Part shown: piece by piece, positions 1 through 11,162 of the stretch
Layout: each line of letters begins with the position of its first letter
Position numbering within the stretch: the first letter of the stretch is position 1
Notes under the pieces: generated by a model
What the model saw: the letters and a program-made list of their open reading frames with translations, nothing else
What the model was told of the DNA's origin: nothing
Databases searched by the model: none
Made by a program: the position numbers and the translations under genes
Assembly (NCBI GenBank): GCA_961205875.1
Contig: OY540815.1
Coordinates: 4,650,001 to 4,714,000 of the forward strand
DNA from: Sialis fuliginosa
Taxonomy: Eukaryota; Arthropoda; Insecta; Megaloptera; Sialidae
DNA: 64,000 bases
Direction: 5' to 3'

Positions 1-420
1 AAACGACTAAGTGTGTGTTGGGCACACACATGATTGGGTTCTGTAGTCATTATTTCAAAATTTTTGATAAACTATTTTTGCTACAGTGTTTGTTACAATT
101 ATCATTGAAAGTACTAATGAAAAACTACATTCTGAATTTTTTTCCAGATTTTTTAATCTATAGTTTAGAAATTATAGCCGGGGAATAACGACATTAAAAA
201 GCAAATATACTGAAGGGTTAAAATCAAAAGGTCCTAAAAATATTTTTTGTTGTATTTTAATCTAAAGACACTCCACTCAATAGGGTAAGTGAAAAAAAGT
301 GAGTACACTTTTCATTCTATCGAAGGGGAGGTCCAAAAAATTGTTGACAGTGTTCATTATAATTTTCATTGAAAGTACTAAGTACTAATATAAAGCAAAA
401 AAAAATAGAGGGGGGGACGC
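1..420 (-). repeat. Partial copy of a dispersed repeat (family shared with 25168-26395)
   Basis: Read on the minus strand, this stretch follows the same order of phrases as about 25319-25640: a GACCTCCCCTTC-like segment, a 'cttacccta' segment, AGGACCTTTTGATTTTAACC, CTTCAGT, and a segment ending in CATTGAAAGTACTA. The two copies are clearly diverged. No open frame of note. The copy runs off the left window edge. Confidence 0.5.
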
Positions 421-454
421 TCTGATAACGACTTTAATATTTTTCGTAATGAGC

Positions 455-640
455 TAAGGTAATGGCACCAGTCTGGAACAACACCCCAATGGTGAACATT
501 TTAAAATTAAATGTATTGAAATAGAAATATCTGTTGATGTTTGATTACTGCCGTTACTGGATATTAATCTATATACATTTAACTGTCTTACAACGAGATT
601 TGATGACAATTGATCATTTTGTTAAAAAAGGTGGACAAAT
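455..640 (+). repeat. Fragment of the AAGGTACTGGCA repeat family
   Basis: The stretch TAATGGCACCAGTCTGG, then 'gattactgccgttactgg', 'catttaactgtcttaca' and 'aggtggaca', is matched closely at 62910-63090 and more loosely (opposite orientation) at 50350-50480, which belongs to a larger element at 50147-50870. This looks like one end of that element. Confidence 0.45.
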
Positions 641-724
641 AAACATCGCGGTTCGACAGACTACCAAGAAAAGTGTATTTTCTTATGTAAATCATTAGTG
701 AAGTGAGTACAATAAAAATAATTT

Positions 725-1530
725 TACTTCCTCGCAATATCGAAGATACGAGAAGCTATGTGATCGTTTCAGATTGAGACAAAAAAAAAATTCTCCAATT
801 TCAAAATTTTAAATTGATTTATCCGTTTCACGTCAAGACAAACACTTTTCGTTCCGTGTCTGTCTGTCTGTCTGTCCGTCCGTCCGTCCGTCTGTCCCCT
901 GAATCCTTGTCACACGCATAACTCATGAACCACTGAACCGATATTATTGAAACTTGGTCGGATGGTTGGGTTTGGTTTGAGGACAGTCCCATTTCAAAAT
1001 CATCAAAATCGTGTGTAAGGGGGAGGGGTAACACCCCAACATATTTATTTTTTCAAGATATCTCAAGAACGACACATGTTACGTGAAAATTATATAGATT
1101 ATTTTTTGTAGAGCATTAAATTTCCTATAATATGGGTCTACTACGTTTGTTGTAAAATATTCCCTTACAAAGATTTATCTCAATTTATTTTAAAAATTCG
1201 TATTTTGTTTTTCTAAATTGATATTTGTTTGATATTAAATGTCATTTTGACGTTTTAAATGTCATTTTGGCGTTTTAAATGTCACTTTGACGTTTTAAAT
1301 GTCATTTTGAAATTTGCATAAATTAAGATTTAGATTGAAATTATCAAAAAATTAAAAATATATGAAAAAATATTCAGGTGCGTTTTAAGAAAAATTTCGA
1401 ACTAATATTTTTTAGTAAAATTTGTATAAAAATTAAATGGTTAACCAATGCCAGGCAATTTATCTGAACACTATCGGTTTTAGTGATTTTAGCACGAGGA
1501 AGCACTGTGCATTTACTTGGCAGATGTTTT
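725..1530 (+). repeat. Interspersed repeat family R1, copy 1
   Basis: About 800 bp seen five times in the window (also 24087-24900, 40752-41534, 57080-57990 and 59127-59825). One end carries CTTCCTCGCAATATCGAAG, followed by a (CTGT)n(CCGT)n tract. The other end carries GCACGAGGAAGCACTGTGC and CTTGGCAGATGTTTTTA. There are no long terminal inverted repeats and no coding capacity. The short open frame at 828-1034 sits on this repeat and is not a gene. A non-autonomous element of Helitron/Helentron type is possible, but I see no diagnostic ends. Confidence 0.6.
1233..1313 (+). repeat. 20-bp minisatellite inside R1
   Basis: Four tandem units of about 20 bp with the core TTTTAAATGTCATTTTGACG. The unit number differs between R1 copies: several at 24315-24405 and 59325-59405, about two at 57700-57740, and roughly one at 41005-41025. 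Confidence 0.7.
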
Positions 1531-2330
1531 TATGTAACTAACATTCTTTGTTTTAATGAGAAATTAAAATATTTATTATTGAGCATAGTTTTAAGGTAGC
1601 TTCTTAACAGTTAAAATTAATATTATTGTTTTAGGGGGGTGGGGGCGTTTAATATTTATTACTGGATACGATTTTTGTATAATACACAGTTATGAACACG
1701 ATGTTTATAAATTATGTTGTACTAATTACTGGGTGTGCAAAATGATAAGCAAATGAATTAAAATTATTAAACAACATAATAACAAATTTGAAATCATTCT
1801 ATTTGATTAAAGTCAGGCCCGTATTAAGGAAGATTTAGAATTTGGAATTATTTTATGCAAAATTATATAAAATATAAACTGGAAAATAATTTTTATGTTA
1901 ATATATTATACATAGTTTAATTAACAAATAATATTAATTAACTAGGACAGGCTCGTATTAAGAAATTTTTGTATGATATTTATATTGCAAATTTATACAC
2001 AAAGTTGTAAAAAAAATTAAGGAAAGTTGTTTAGTTGATATAATTAAACCAAATTATAATATTTAGTAATTTGGACAGTATTAACTTTTTTTATATCAAA
2101 AATATACAAAGAAAGAAACGAAATATTAGTGATAGGTATTTACGATTTTGTATAATGAATTGATAGTAAAATAAGAAAAATTTAATAACTCACCCCCTGT
2201 CACATATAAAGGGTTGTAATTACTTTCATTCGATCGGGCGGAAAAAATACTACAAGGGTGAGAGTTTAAGGGGGGGAAACATCCTCCTATCTTGCATAGG
2301 AACCGAGATATTTACGATTTTGTATAATGA
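1531..2330. other. AT-rich stretch without recognised gene
   Basis: Very AT-rich and full of stops in all frames. A diverged internal duplication around 'gcccgtattaag' / 'gctcgtattaag' (about 1826 and 1952) is all I see. The segment next to the left end of element A contains 'gagatatttacgattttgtataatga', part of which also occurs near 2140. Confidence 0.3.
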
Positions 2331-5300
2331 CCCACATGGAAATTTTTATAAGTTTAATATATAAATAAACATATATGTAAATATATAAAGAATTTATAAG
2401 CCACATAGGTCAAAATTGGCCGATTTTCATATAAGAGTCATATATATTTTTTATATGTTAAATATATAAGTCATTTTTATATATTTGTTATATGTTACAT
2501 ATATATAAATTATATGTATATATAAGTTAATTATATATTTTTTATATGTTGAATATATATAAAATTGAATATATGCCATTTATATATATTTGTTATATGT
2601 TTCATTTATATGTGTTTTATATGTTATATATAATATAAATATACGTCGTTTATATATTTTTTATATATTTATAATATAGATATAATAATACAATATATTG
2701 ATATTTTAATAAATTACAATATTATTCTGGCTTAATCACCTTACAAAAATATATTATAATAAGTATATAAGTATTATATTTTATATATGCATAGTCTCTT
2801 AATATGAACAAAATTTTATTTTATTTTTTGTCCTTGATACTGACAGTTTTACATTAATTGCTTGTCCAAACCCAGAATCTCTCTATTGTGAGGGGAATTG
2901 ACTCACACTGAACCTGGGGGTCAGTTCTGGAAAAAAATAATTAAAATTAATATTATTCAGGATATTAAAGTTAATTTTTGTTTTTGAGGTTAAGTAATGA
3001 TGATATCTATTCACCTTTTTTTCGATTATGTTTCCGTCATTGTTCAACTTGGCCAGTGGTAAAATACTTGAAATCTTGCTTTTTTATTTCTGTCAGTTTC
3101 TAATACTCTTCGATGAATTTCTTCCACTACACATTATTTTTTTCTATTTCTGGGAAAAAGCTTCTAGTTTCCTAAAAAGGTAATTATTTTTAATTAAAAT
3201 TATTTATTTATTATGTTATTATTATTTATTATTATTATTATTTATTATGTTCATAAATGTTTTTCTTATTATTATCATTATTTGAAAAATCATCCTACAA
3301 AATTAATATAAATTATTAATTTTTAAATGATACTTTTTAGGAATCTTTAATCATAAATATATTTGTTTCGAATGAAATATATTATATACAAAATACACTT
3401 AAGTTCCCAGAAAAAATAAGCAAGATGTAGCATAGAAAAAGGTGATATTTTATTGCTGGATCCTAAAACATATACCTAAAAACATTTTATTGCAAGTGCT
3501 GCTAATTATATAGCGAGGTACTGTACATATATATATAGGTTATATAGATATACGCTTAATAAAGTGATGAACCAAAACAAATACATTGTGCACTGTGCAT
3601 TTATTGTACACATCTATTATTCTATTGAATCTATTAAATAGATAACACATTTAAGTAGTACTTTACATAATATACCTTTCTATAAATATGGAACTGTTAA
3701 AATAAAACTATTTTATTTCCACTGAATAGTTTGAACATTAAAATAGTTACGACAGAGTGTTTAATATTATCATGGCTGCCTATTACTTAAAATGTTCATA
3801 AGTGTTTTAAAGAAAAAATGTGTCCATAAATTAAAAATAATATTGGATATTTATTAAAAAGTACATATGACACTTACCTTTTGTGGTTCGTTATGCCATG
3901 ATGTATTCTTATTTTAAACAATATCAATTTTTATTGTCTTTACACATTACAATGTCTACCGTGTAGTTCACTTGACGTTTAACAACTGGTCATGTTATTG
4001 TCTAATGTATTGTCTATATATGTATATACGTATAAGCCTTTAAGTAAATTGTATTGTCGCAAAACTTACAAAATAATACAACTAAAGTTTCATTAATTAT
4101 TTATTTATGTTGAATAATGATCCAAAGAAAATATATTATTGTCTATTTTAATGAGTATCATATGAAAACTAGAATATATAGTACTTAATTTGACTAGCGG
4201 AGTCGGCGCAATCATATGTGCTAGAACGCGATACTGTCTGCCATACGATTAAAGTAGTAGAAAAAATTCTACAAAATTAAATACATAGACATGTATGTGA
4301 AGCAATTATCAACACATACAATAATCATTAAAAATAAAAAATAATAACTTTGAATTGTTACTACTAATGTTTCTAAATCTAGCATCATGTATTAAAATTT
4401 AAACCGTAAACACGGTTTATATTAATTTTTTTCAGAGACAATGAATAATTGAACAAATATTTTTTATATAAAAAAATTGTATTTTTGTTTTATAATTTTT
4501 TTATAAATAAACTGCCCTGGTCGGCACAAGACTTTTTTATACATCATGATACAGAAAAAATTACATAAGTTAACACTTACTGCTAAGAAATTGAATATAA
4601 TTAACTACATTATATTAATTGTTGTTTTTGTTGATGTTCGAGATATATTTTAATTCTATTCTGTGATTTTATTTCAAACGTTTTTATTATAAATCATTAT
4701 AATAGTTTACCTGTTTAAAAAACGTTGTTTTGTCAATGGTTTCTTATTTGTTTGATATTTCAACAGTTCAACACGTTTTATATATTTAATTGACAGTTGT
4801 AAGAAAAAATGCTTTTAATTTCATTATTTTTTATTTTCAACTAGATTATTCAAACATATTAATAAAATTAATTTTAAATAAAAACTAAAATAATTATTTT
4901 TTGGTCAATTCAAAAAAGATACAAAAAAAGAATAGAACATAAACTATAGATAATAATATTCTATATCACTTTATTTATACAATACATTTCATGTATGTAT
5001 AAAAAAGTAAAAAACATATTACTGAAATATATAAGTAATTTATATTTATTTTATATAAGAAATATAAGTAATACCTATATAAAATATATATGTATTGTAT
5101 ATATGTAGTATAATGTAGAATATATATATTTTTTATAAGTATTTTATATAAAAAATATATATGTATTGTTTATATGTCGTATATATGTAGAACATATACA
5201 TTTTATATAAATAATTTATATATTTTTCAAAAGTATTTTATATAAAACATATATGTATTGTTTATATGTGGTATATATGTAGAACATATATATTTTATAT

Positions 5301-5576
5301 AAAGAATTTGTATATTTTTTATAATTATTTTATAAAAAACATATTCCTGAAACATATAAGTAATTTATATTCTTAACTTATATTTACTTTATATAAAAAA
5401 TATAAGTTAAATATATAAGACATATATGTATTGTGAGTAAGTAGAACATATATATTTTATATAAAGAATATATATATTTTTTATATGTTTTTTATAATTA
5501 TTTTATAAATTACATATAATTTTCAAAACTTATATGTTATATATAAGTTAAAACTTATAAAAATTTCCATGTGGGT
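2331..5576. mobile_element. Unclassified TIR element A (inverted twin of element B)
   Basis: It starts CCCACATGGAAATTTTTATA and ends with the reverse complement, so it has terminal inverted repeats. The flanks read TGA on both sides, a possible 3-bp target duplication. About 450 bp at each end is made of TATATAAnnn-type AT arrays. The centre is unique sequence. The whole element is the near-identical reverse complement of element B (6351-10134), apart from a hAT MITE in B and small indels. I recognise no transposase and cannot name the superfamily. Confidence 0.7.
3184..3260. repeat. ATT-rich microsatellite in element A
   Basis: Imperfect run of ATT/TATTATTATT units. The twin in element B (about 9130-9180) is shorter. 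Confidence 0.6.
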
Positions 5577-7515
5577 GAATAAAAATAATATTCATTTTCA
5601 TACAATTTTACTCGAAAATATTAACTATAAATTCTCCCTAATACGTGCCTGATCAAAATTTTTAAGATTAAATTTCGATTTAATTAGGTACATCAATATC
5701 AAGACTGCATTAACAACATTATTTAAAATAAAAACAAACAACTTTTATTTTGGTTTTTAATGTTCTTATACAGAAAAGTTATATTTTATTAAAAATGTAT
5801 GAACCTTCCCCAACCCCCCCACTCTTCAAGTTAAAGTCTTCGAACTGGCACTACATTTGTTATTTTTTTAAGATTAAACATTGTTTTTTGATGGGGAAAA
5901 ATATCGTGCAAACAAAGGAATAGTTTAATAAGTGTTACGGCACATCTGCCCCAGCTAATTCAACAGTAAAATATTGGTTTGCTGAGTTTCGTCGTGACAG
6001 TACGAGCACAAATGATGCAACACGTTCAGGAAGGCCAAATGAGGCAGTTACTCCAGAAAACATTAGAAAAATTCCTGAAATTGTGTTGAATGACCGCAAA
6101 ATGAAAGTGAGTGAGCTAGGCATATCAAAGGAACGTGCTGGTCATATTCTTCATAAATGTTTACATATGAAAAAACATTGCGCGCGATGGCCCGGGTACC
6201 GCATTTTTTAACAATTGACCAAAAAGATGAACGTGTTCGACTTTCAATGCAAAATTTGGCATTGTTTCACCGCAATAAGAAGTATTTATTCATACGATTT
6301 GTGACAATGGATGAAATATAAATCCATTACTACACACCGGAGTCTAATCGCCCACATGGAAATTTTTATAAGTTTTAACTTATATATAACATATAAGTTT
6401 TGAAAATTATATGTAATTTATAAAATAATTATAAAAAAAATATAAAAAATATATATATTCTTTATATAAAATATATATGTTCTACTTACTCACAATACAT
6501 ATATGTCTTATATATTTAACTTATATTTTTTATATAAATTAAATATAAGTTAAGAATATAAATTACTTATATGTTTCAGGAATATGTTTTTTATAAAATA
6601 ATTATAAAAAATATACAAATTCTTTATATAAAATATATATGTTCTACATATATACCACATATAAACAATACATATATGTTTTATATAAAATACTTTTGAA
6701 AAATATATAAATTATTTATATAAAATGTATATGTTCTACATATATACGACATATAAACAATACATATATATTTTTTATATAAAATACTTATAAAAAATAT
6801 ATATATTCTACATTATACTACATATATACAATACATATATATTTTATATAGGTATTACTTATATTTCCTATATAAAATAAATATAAATTACTTATATATT
6901 TCAGTAATATGTTTTTTACTTTTTTATACATACATGAAATGTATTGTATAAATAAAATATAGTGATATAGAATATTATTATCTATAGTTTATGTTCTATT
7001 CTTTTTTTGTATCTTTTTTGAATTGACCAAAAAATAATTATTTTAGTTTTTATTTAAAATTAATTTTATTAATATGTTTGAATAATCTAGTTACCTATGA
7101 AATTAAAAGCATTTTTTCTTACAACTGTCAATTAAATATATAAAACGTGTTGAACTGTTGAAATATCAAACAAATAAGAAACCATTGACAAAACAACGTT
7201 TTTTAAACAGGTAAACTATTATAATGATTTATAATAAAAACGTTTGAAATAAAATCACAGAATAGAATTAAAATATATCTCGAACATCAACAAAAACAAC
7301 AATTAATATAATGTAGTTAATTATATTCAATTTCTTAGCAGTAAGTGTTAACTTATGTAATTTTTTCTGTATCATGATGTATAAAAAAGTCTTGTGCCGA
7401 CCAGGGCAGTTTATTTATAAAAAAATTATAAAACAAAAATACAATTTTTTTATATAAAAAATATTTGTTCAATTATTCATTGTCTCTGAAAAAAATTAAT
7501 ATAAACCGTGTTTAC

Positions 7516-7979
7516 CATTGACATGGCTGGACTGATGATAAGTCAGACATGATGGCTGAAATTGAATATTTCCTAACAACCGAAACTGATTATGCGCATG
7601 CGTCAACGGATGTTCGAAATTCAAATGTATCAAATTGATTTGTTAAATATATAAATAAATACATACAAGTTCAATTGTATATCAACTACAATACACTTAT
7701 TTAACACGCGAATACCTGTAATTTATTTTAATTATCAAATAATAACTAAATAAACAAACATAGATGCATATTAACTGTCAAATCTGATTAACAATTGAAT
7801 AAAGAAACTATAGAAGCACGTCACATACCTCTATATCATATCAAAATTGAGTTCAGTGTTGCGTCTCGCGCATGCGCAAATGGAAATGATACTGTTAGAA
7901 AAAGTATGAAATTTAGCCATCCGGTTTAATAGTAATTCCATAGGTATCCACTATCCAGTTAAATAATACCAGATCAGTG
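7516..7979. mobile_element. hAT-type MITE inside element B
   Basis: Flanked by a perfect 8-bp duplication GTGTTTAC (7508-7515 and 7980-7987). Element A has the uninterrupted site (CCGTGTTTACGG on its minus strand). Ends are short and imperfectly inverted: CATTGACATGG against CACTGATCTGG. 464 bp, non-coding. The empty site in the twin makes this a secure call as an insertion; assignment to hAT rests on the 8-bp duplication. Confidence 0.8.
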
Positions 7980-8464
7980 GTGTTTACGGTTTAAATTTTA
8001 ATACATGATGCTAGATTTAGAAACATTAGTAGTAACAATTCAAAGATATTATTTTTTATTTTTAATGATTATTGTATGTGTTGATAATTGCTTCACATAC
8101 ATGTCTATGTATTTAATTTTGTAGAATTTTTTCTACTACTTTAATCGTATGGCAGACAGTATCGCGTTCTAGCACATATGATTGCGCCGACTCCGCTAGT
8201 CAAATTAAGTACTATATATTCTAGTTTTCATATGATACTCATTAAAATAGACAATAATATATTTTCTTTGGATCATTATTCAACGTAAATAAATAATTAA
8301 TGCAACTTTAGTTGTATTATTTTGTAAGTTTTGCTACAATACAATTTACTTAAAGGCTTATATGTATATACATATATAGACAATACATCAGACAATAACA
8401 TGACCAGTTGTTAAACGTCAAGTGAACTACACGGTAGACATTGTAATGTGTAAAGACAATAAAA

Positions 8465-9545
8465 ATTGATATTGTTTAAAATAAGAATACATCATGGCAT
8501 AACGAACCACAAAAGGTAAGTGTCATATGTACTTTTTAATAAATATCCAATATTATTTTTAATTTATGGACACATTTTTTCTTTAAAACACTTATGAACA
8601 TTTTAAGTAATAGGCAGCCATGATAATATTAAACACTCTGTCGTAACTATTTTAATGTTCAAACTATTCAGTGGAAATAAAATAGTTTTATTTTAACAGT
8701 TCCATATTTATAGAAAGGTATATTATGTAAAGTACTACTTAAATGTGTTATCTATTTAATAGATTCAATAGAATAATAGATGTGTACAATAAATGCACAG
8801 TGCACAATGTATTTGTTTTGGTTCATCACTTTATTAAGCGTATATCTATATAACCTATATACATAAGTACAGTACCTCGCTATATAATTAGCAGCACTTG
8901 CAATAAAATGTTTTTAGGTATATGTTTTAGGATCCAGCAATAAAATATCACCTTTTTCTATGCTGCATCTTGCTTATTTTTTCTGGGTACTTAAGTGTAT
9001 TTTGTATATAATATATTTCATTCGAAACAAATATATTTATGATTAAAGATTCCTAAAAAGTATCATTTAAAAATTAATAATTTATATTAATTTTGTAGGA
9101 TGATTTTTCAAATAATGATAATAATAAGAAAAACATTTATGAACATAATAAATAATAATAACATAATAAATAAATAATTTTAATTAAAAATAATTACCTT
9201 TTTAGGAAACTAGAAGCTTTTTCCCCGAAATAGAAAAAAATAATGTGTAGTGGAAGAAATTCATCGAAGAGTATTAGAAACTGACAGAAATAAAAAAGCA
9301 AGATTTCAAGTATTTTACCACTGGCCAAGTTGAACAATGACGGAAACATAATCGAAAAAAAGGTGAATAGATATCATCATTACTTAACCTCAAAAACAAA
9401 AATTAACTTTAATATCCTGAATAATATTAATTTTGATTATTTTTTTCCAGAACTGACCCCCAGGTTCAGTGTGAGTCAATTCCTCTCACAATAGAGAGAT
9501 TCTGGGTTTGGACAAGCAATTAATGTAAAACTGTCAGTATCAAGG
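8465..9545 (+). other. Possible remnant of a spliced transcript in element B
   Basis: Three stretches carry good splice signals in order. A donor AAAAG|GTAAGT lies after 8515. An acceptor TTTTTAG lies before 9206, with a donor AAAG|GTGAAT after 9362. An acceptor TTTTTTCCAG lies before 9451. Parts read like protein (HRRVLETDRNKKARFQVFYH in exon 2; CESIPLTIERFWVWTSN before a stop in exon 3), but each exon also has in-frame stops, so no intact product can be assembled. The same signals stand inverted in element A. It could be a decayed transposase gene, a captured host fragment or chance. Confidence 0.3.
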
Positions 9546-10625
9546 ACAAAAAAAAAATTTTGTTCATATTAAGAGACTATGCATATATAAAATATAATAC
9601 TTATATACTTATTATAATATATTTTTGTAAGGTGATTAAGCCAGAATAATATTGTAATTTATTAAAATATCAATATATTGTATTATTATATCTATATTAT
9701 AAATATATAAAAAATATATAAACGACGTATATTTATATTATATATAACATATAAAACACATATAAATGAAACATATAAAAAATATATAAATGACAAATAT
9801 ATAGTACCTATATATATTTAACATATAAGAAATATATAATTAACTTATACAATAAATATATGTTACATATAACAAATATATATAAATGGCATATATTCAA
9901 TTTTATATATATTCAACATATAAAAAATATATAATTAACTTATATATACATATAATTTATATATATGTAACATATAACAAATATATAAAAATGACTTATA
10001 TATTTAACATATAAAAAATATATATGACTCTTATATGAAAATCGGCCAATTTTGACCTATGTGGCTTATAAATTCTTTATATATTTACATATATGTTTAT
10101 TTATATATTAAACTTATAAAAATTTCCATGTGGGCGGCAGTCAGCAATATGGTTATTGTCTGATGAAAACCGTCCTAAACGCCCAAAAACACAACAGACG
10201 GTCGGTAAAGTTTTACTAGTATTTTTTGGGATACACATGGTATAATATTTATTGACTATCTTCAACATGGTAGAACAATCAACAAAGAATATTACTATGC
10301 ATTACTGGATCGATTGGACGACGAAGTCAAGTAAAACGGCCGAAAATAGCGAAGAAAAAAATGTTGTTTCTCCAAGACAATGCACAAGTCTCACGTTACG
10401 ACGGATAAATTGAAGGAGTTGCGCTATGAATTGGTTCCGCACTCAGCGTATTCTCCTGACCTAGCTCCCAGCGACTACCTACTATATTTTTCCGAAATTG
10501 AAAATGTGGCTCTCTGGCAGGTCGAGTTGGAAACAAACGCCTATTTTGAGGGACTTGATGCAAACCACTATAAGACCGATATCGAAATGAATGAGAACCG
10601 TTGGAACAAGTGCATTACTCTAGAT

Positions 10626-11072
10626 CAGGGGTGGCCAAACCATGGCGCATGCGTCAAAAGTGGCGCATTGAATGATTACAAGTGGCGCATTGCATCCTTG
10701 CGCCTACTTATTCTTTTTAAGTAGACGCCATTACGCCATAACTGAATTCATCTTCATATAATATGGTTCATATTTTCAACACCAAAGTATTCTCAGATCA
10801 ATTTAACCTTTTTTACAGCCTTCTTACTAATCAGTTCGTCCTAGTTTCCTAGCTAACTATTATTTCCAAAGCATACTTACACTTTGGCAGAGCAAGAACA
10901 TTAAACAGATGAAAATTCAGAAAATACTGTGAATTGTTAGATTTGTAATGAGAGAAAATTTGCAAAAAGTTATGAACGTAAGAAGGTAGAAAAAGTTCTT
11001 GAGTTACATGGCGCATCTGAACTCGTCTCCGAAAAAAATGGCGCATGATATGCAAAAGATTGGCCACCCCTG
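10626..11072. mobile_element. hAT MITE (CAGGGGTGGCCAA ends) in the mariner tail
   Basis: Ends are CAGGGGTGGCCAA and its reverse complement. Flanking 8-bp duplication CTCTAGAT (10618-10625) / CTCTAGAA (11073-11080), 7 of 8 matching. Subterminal TGGCGCAT repeats occur in both halves in both orientations. 447 bp, non-coding. The TCTAGA target core and CAGGGGTGNCC ends are known features of Charlie-like hAT elements. Confidence 0.85.
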
Positions 11073-11162
11073 CTCTAGAAGGAGATTATGTCAATGAATA
11101 AAAGTTTTTTCATTAAAAAATCATTTTTTCATTATTAGGCCAAGGACTTTTCAGCCCATGTA

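Larger units (their letters stand above)
6351..10134. mobile_element. Unclassified TIR element B, inserted in the mariner gene
   Basis: Same terminal repeats as element A (CCCACATGGAAATTTTTATA at both ends, inverted). It sits inside mariner codons. The dinucleotide CG stands on both sides (6349-6350 and 10135-10136), whereas an uninterrupted mariner would have one. Without the internal hAT MITE and its duplicated site it is about 3.3 kb. It is the reverse complement of element A along its full length, so A and B form inverted arms of more than 3 kb around a 774-bp spacer. No transposase frame is recognisable. Confidence 0.75.
5875..11160 (+). pseudogene. mariner transposase pseudogene, split by two insertions
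   Basis: Three pieces read as a mariner (D,D34D) transposase: 5875-6350, 10135-10625 and 11081-11160. Piece 1 gives the helix-turn-helix region with VKYWFAEFRRD and ATRSGRPNEAVTPENIRKI, then the TMDE motif holding the first catalytic Asp. After element B the frame resumes with RPKRPKTQQ, then LQDNA with the second Asp and HSAYSPDLAPSDY with the third. The closing ENRWNKCITL is cut by a hAT MITE and continues with GDYVNE. Several stops and frameshifts (e.g. in 'RIF*QLTKK') make it inactive. The 3' end CCAAGGACTTTTCAGCCCATG followed by TA fits a mariner terminus. I found no matching 5' inverted repeat, so that end is lost. Removing element B (keeping one CG) restores the 'ESNRQSA' phrase typical of the family. 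Confidence 0.85.

Noticed and set aside
828-1034. Open frame of 68 aa with DRRTDGRTDRQTD
   Set aside because: Translation of the CTGT/CCGT tract in R1; the same text appears in other R1 copies with stops.
10380-10724. 114-aa frame as a possible gene
   Set aside because: Residues 1-83 are the mariner transposase C-terminal part; the rest is MITE sequence.
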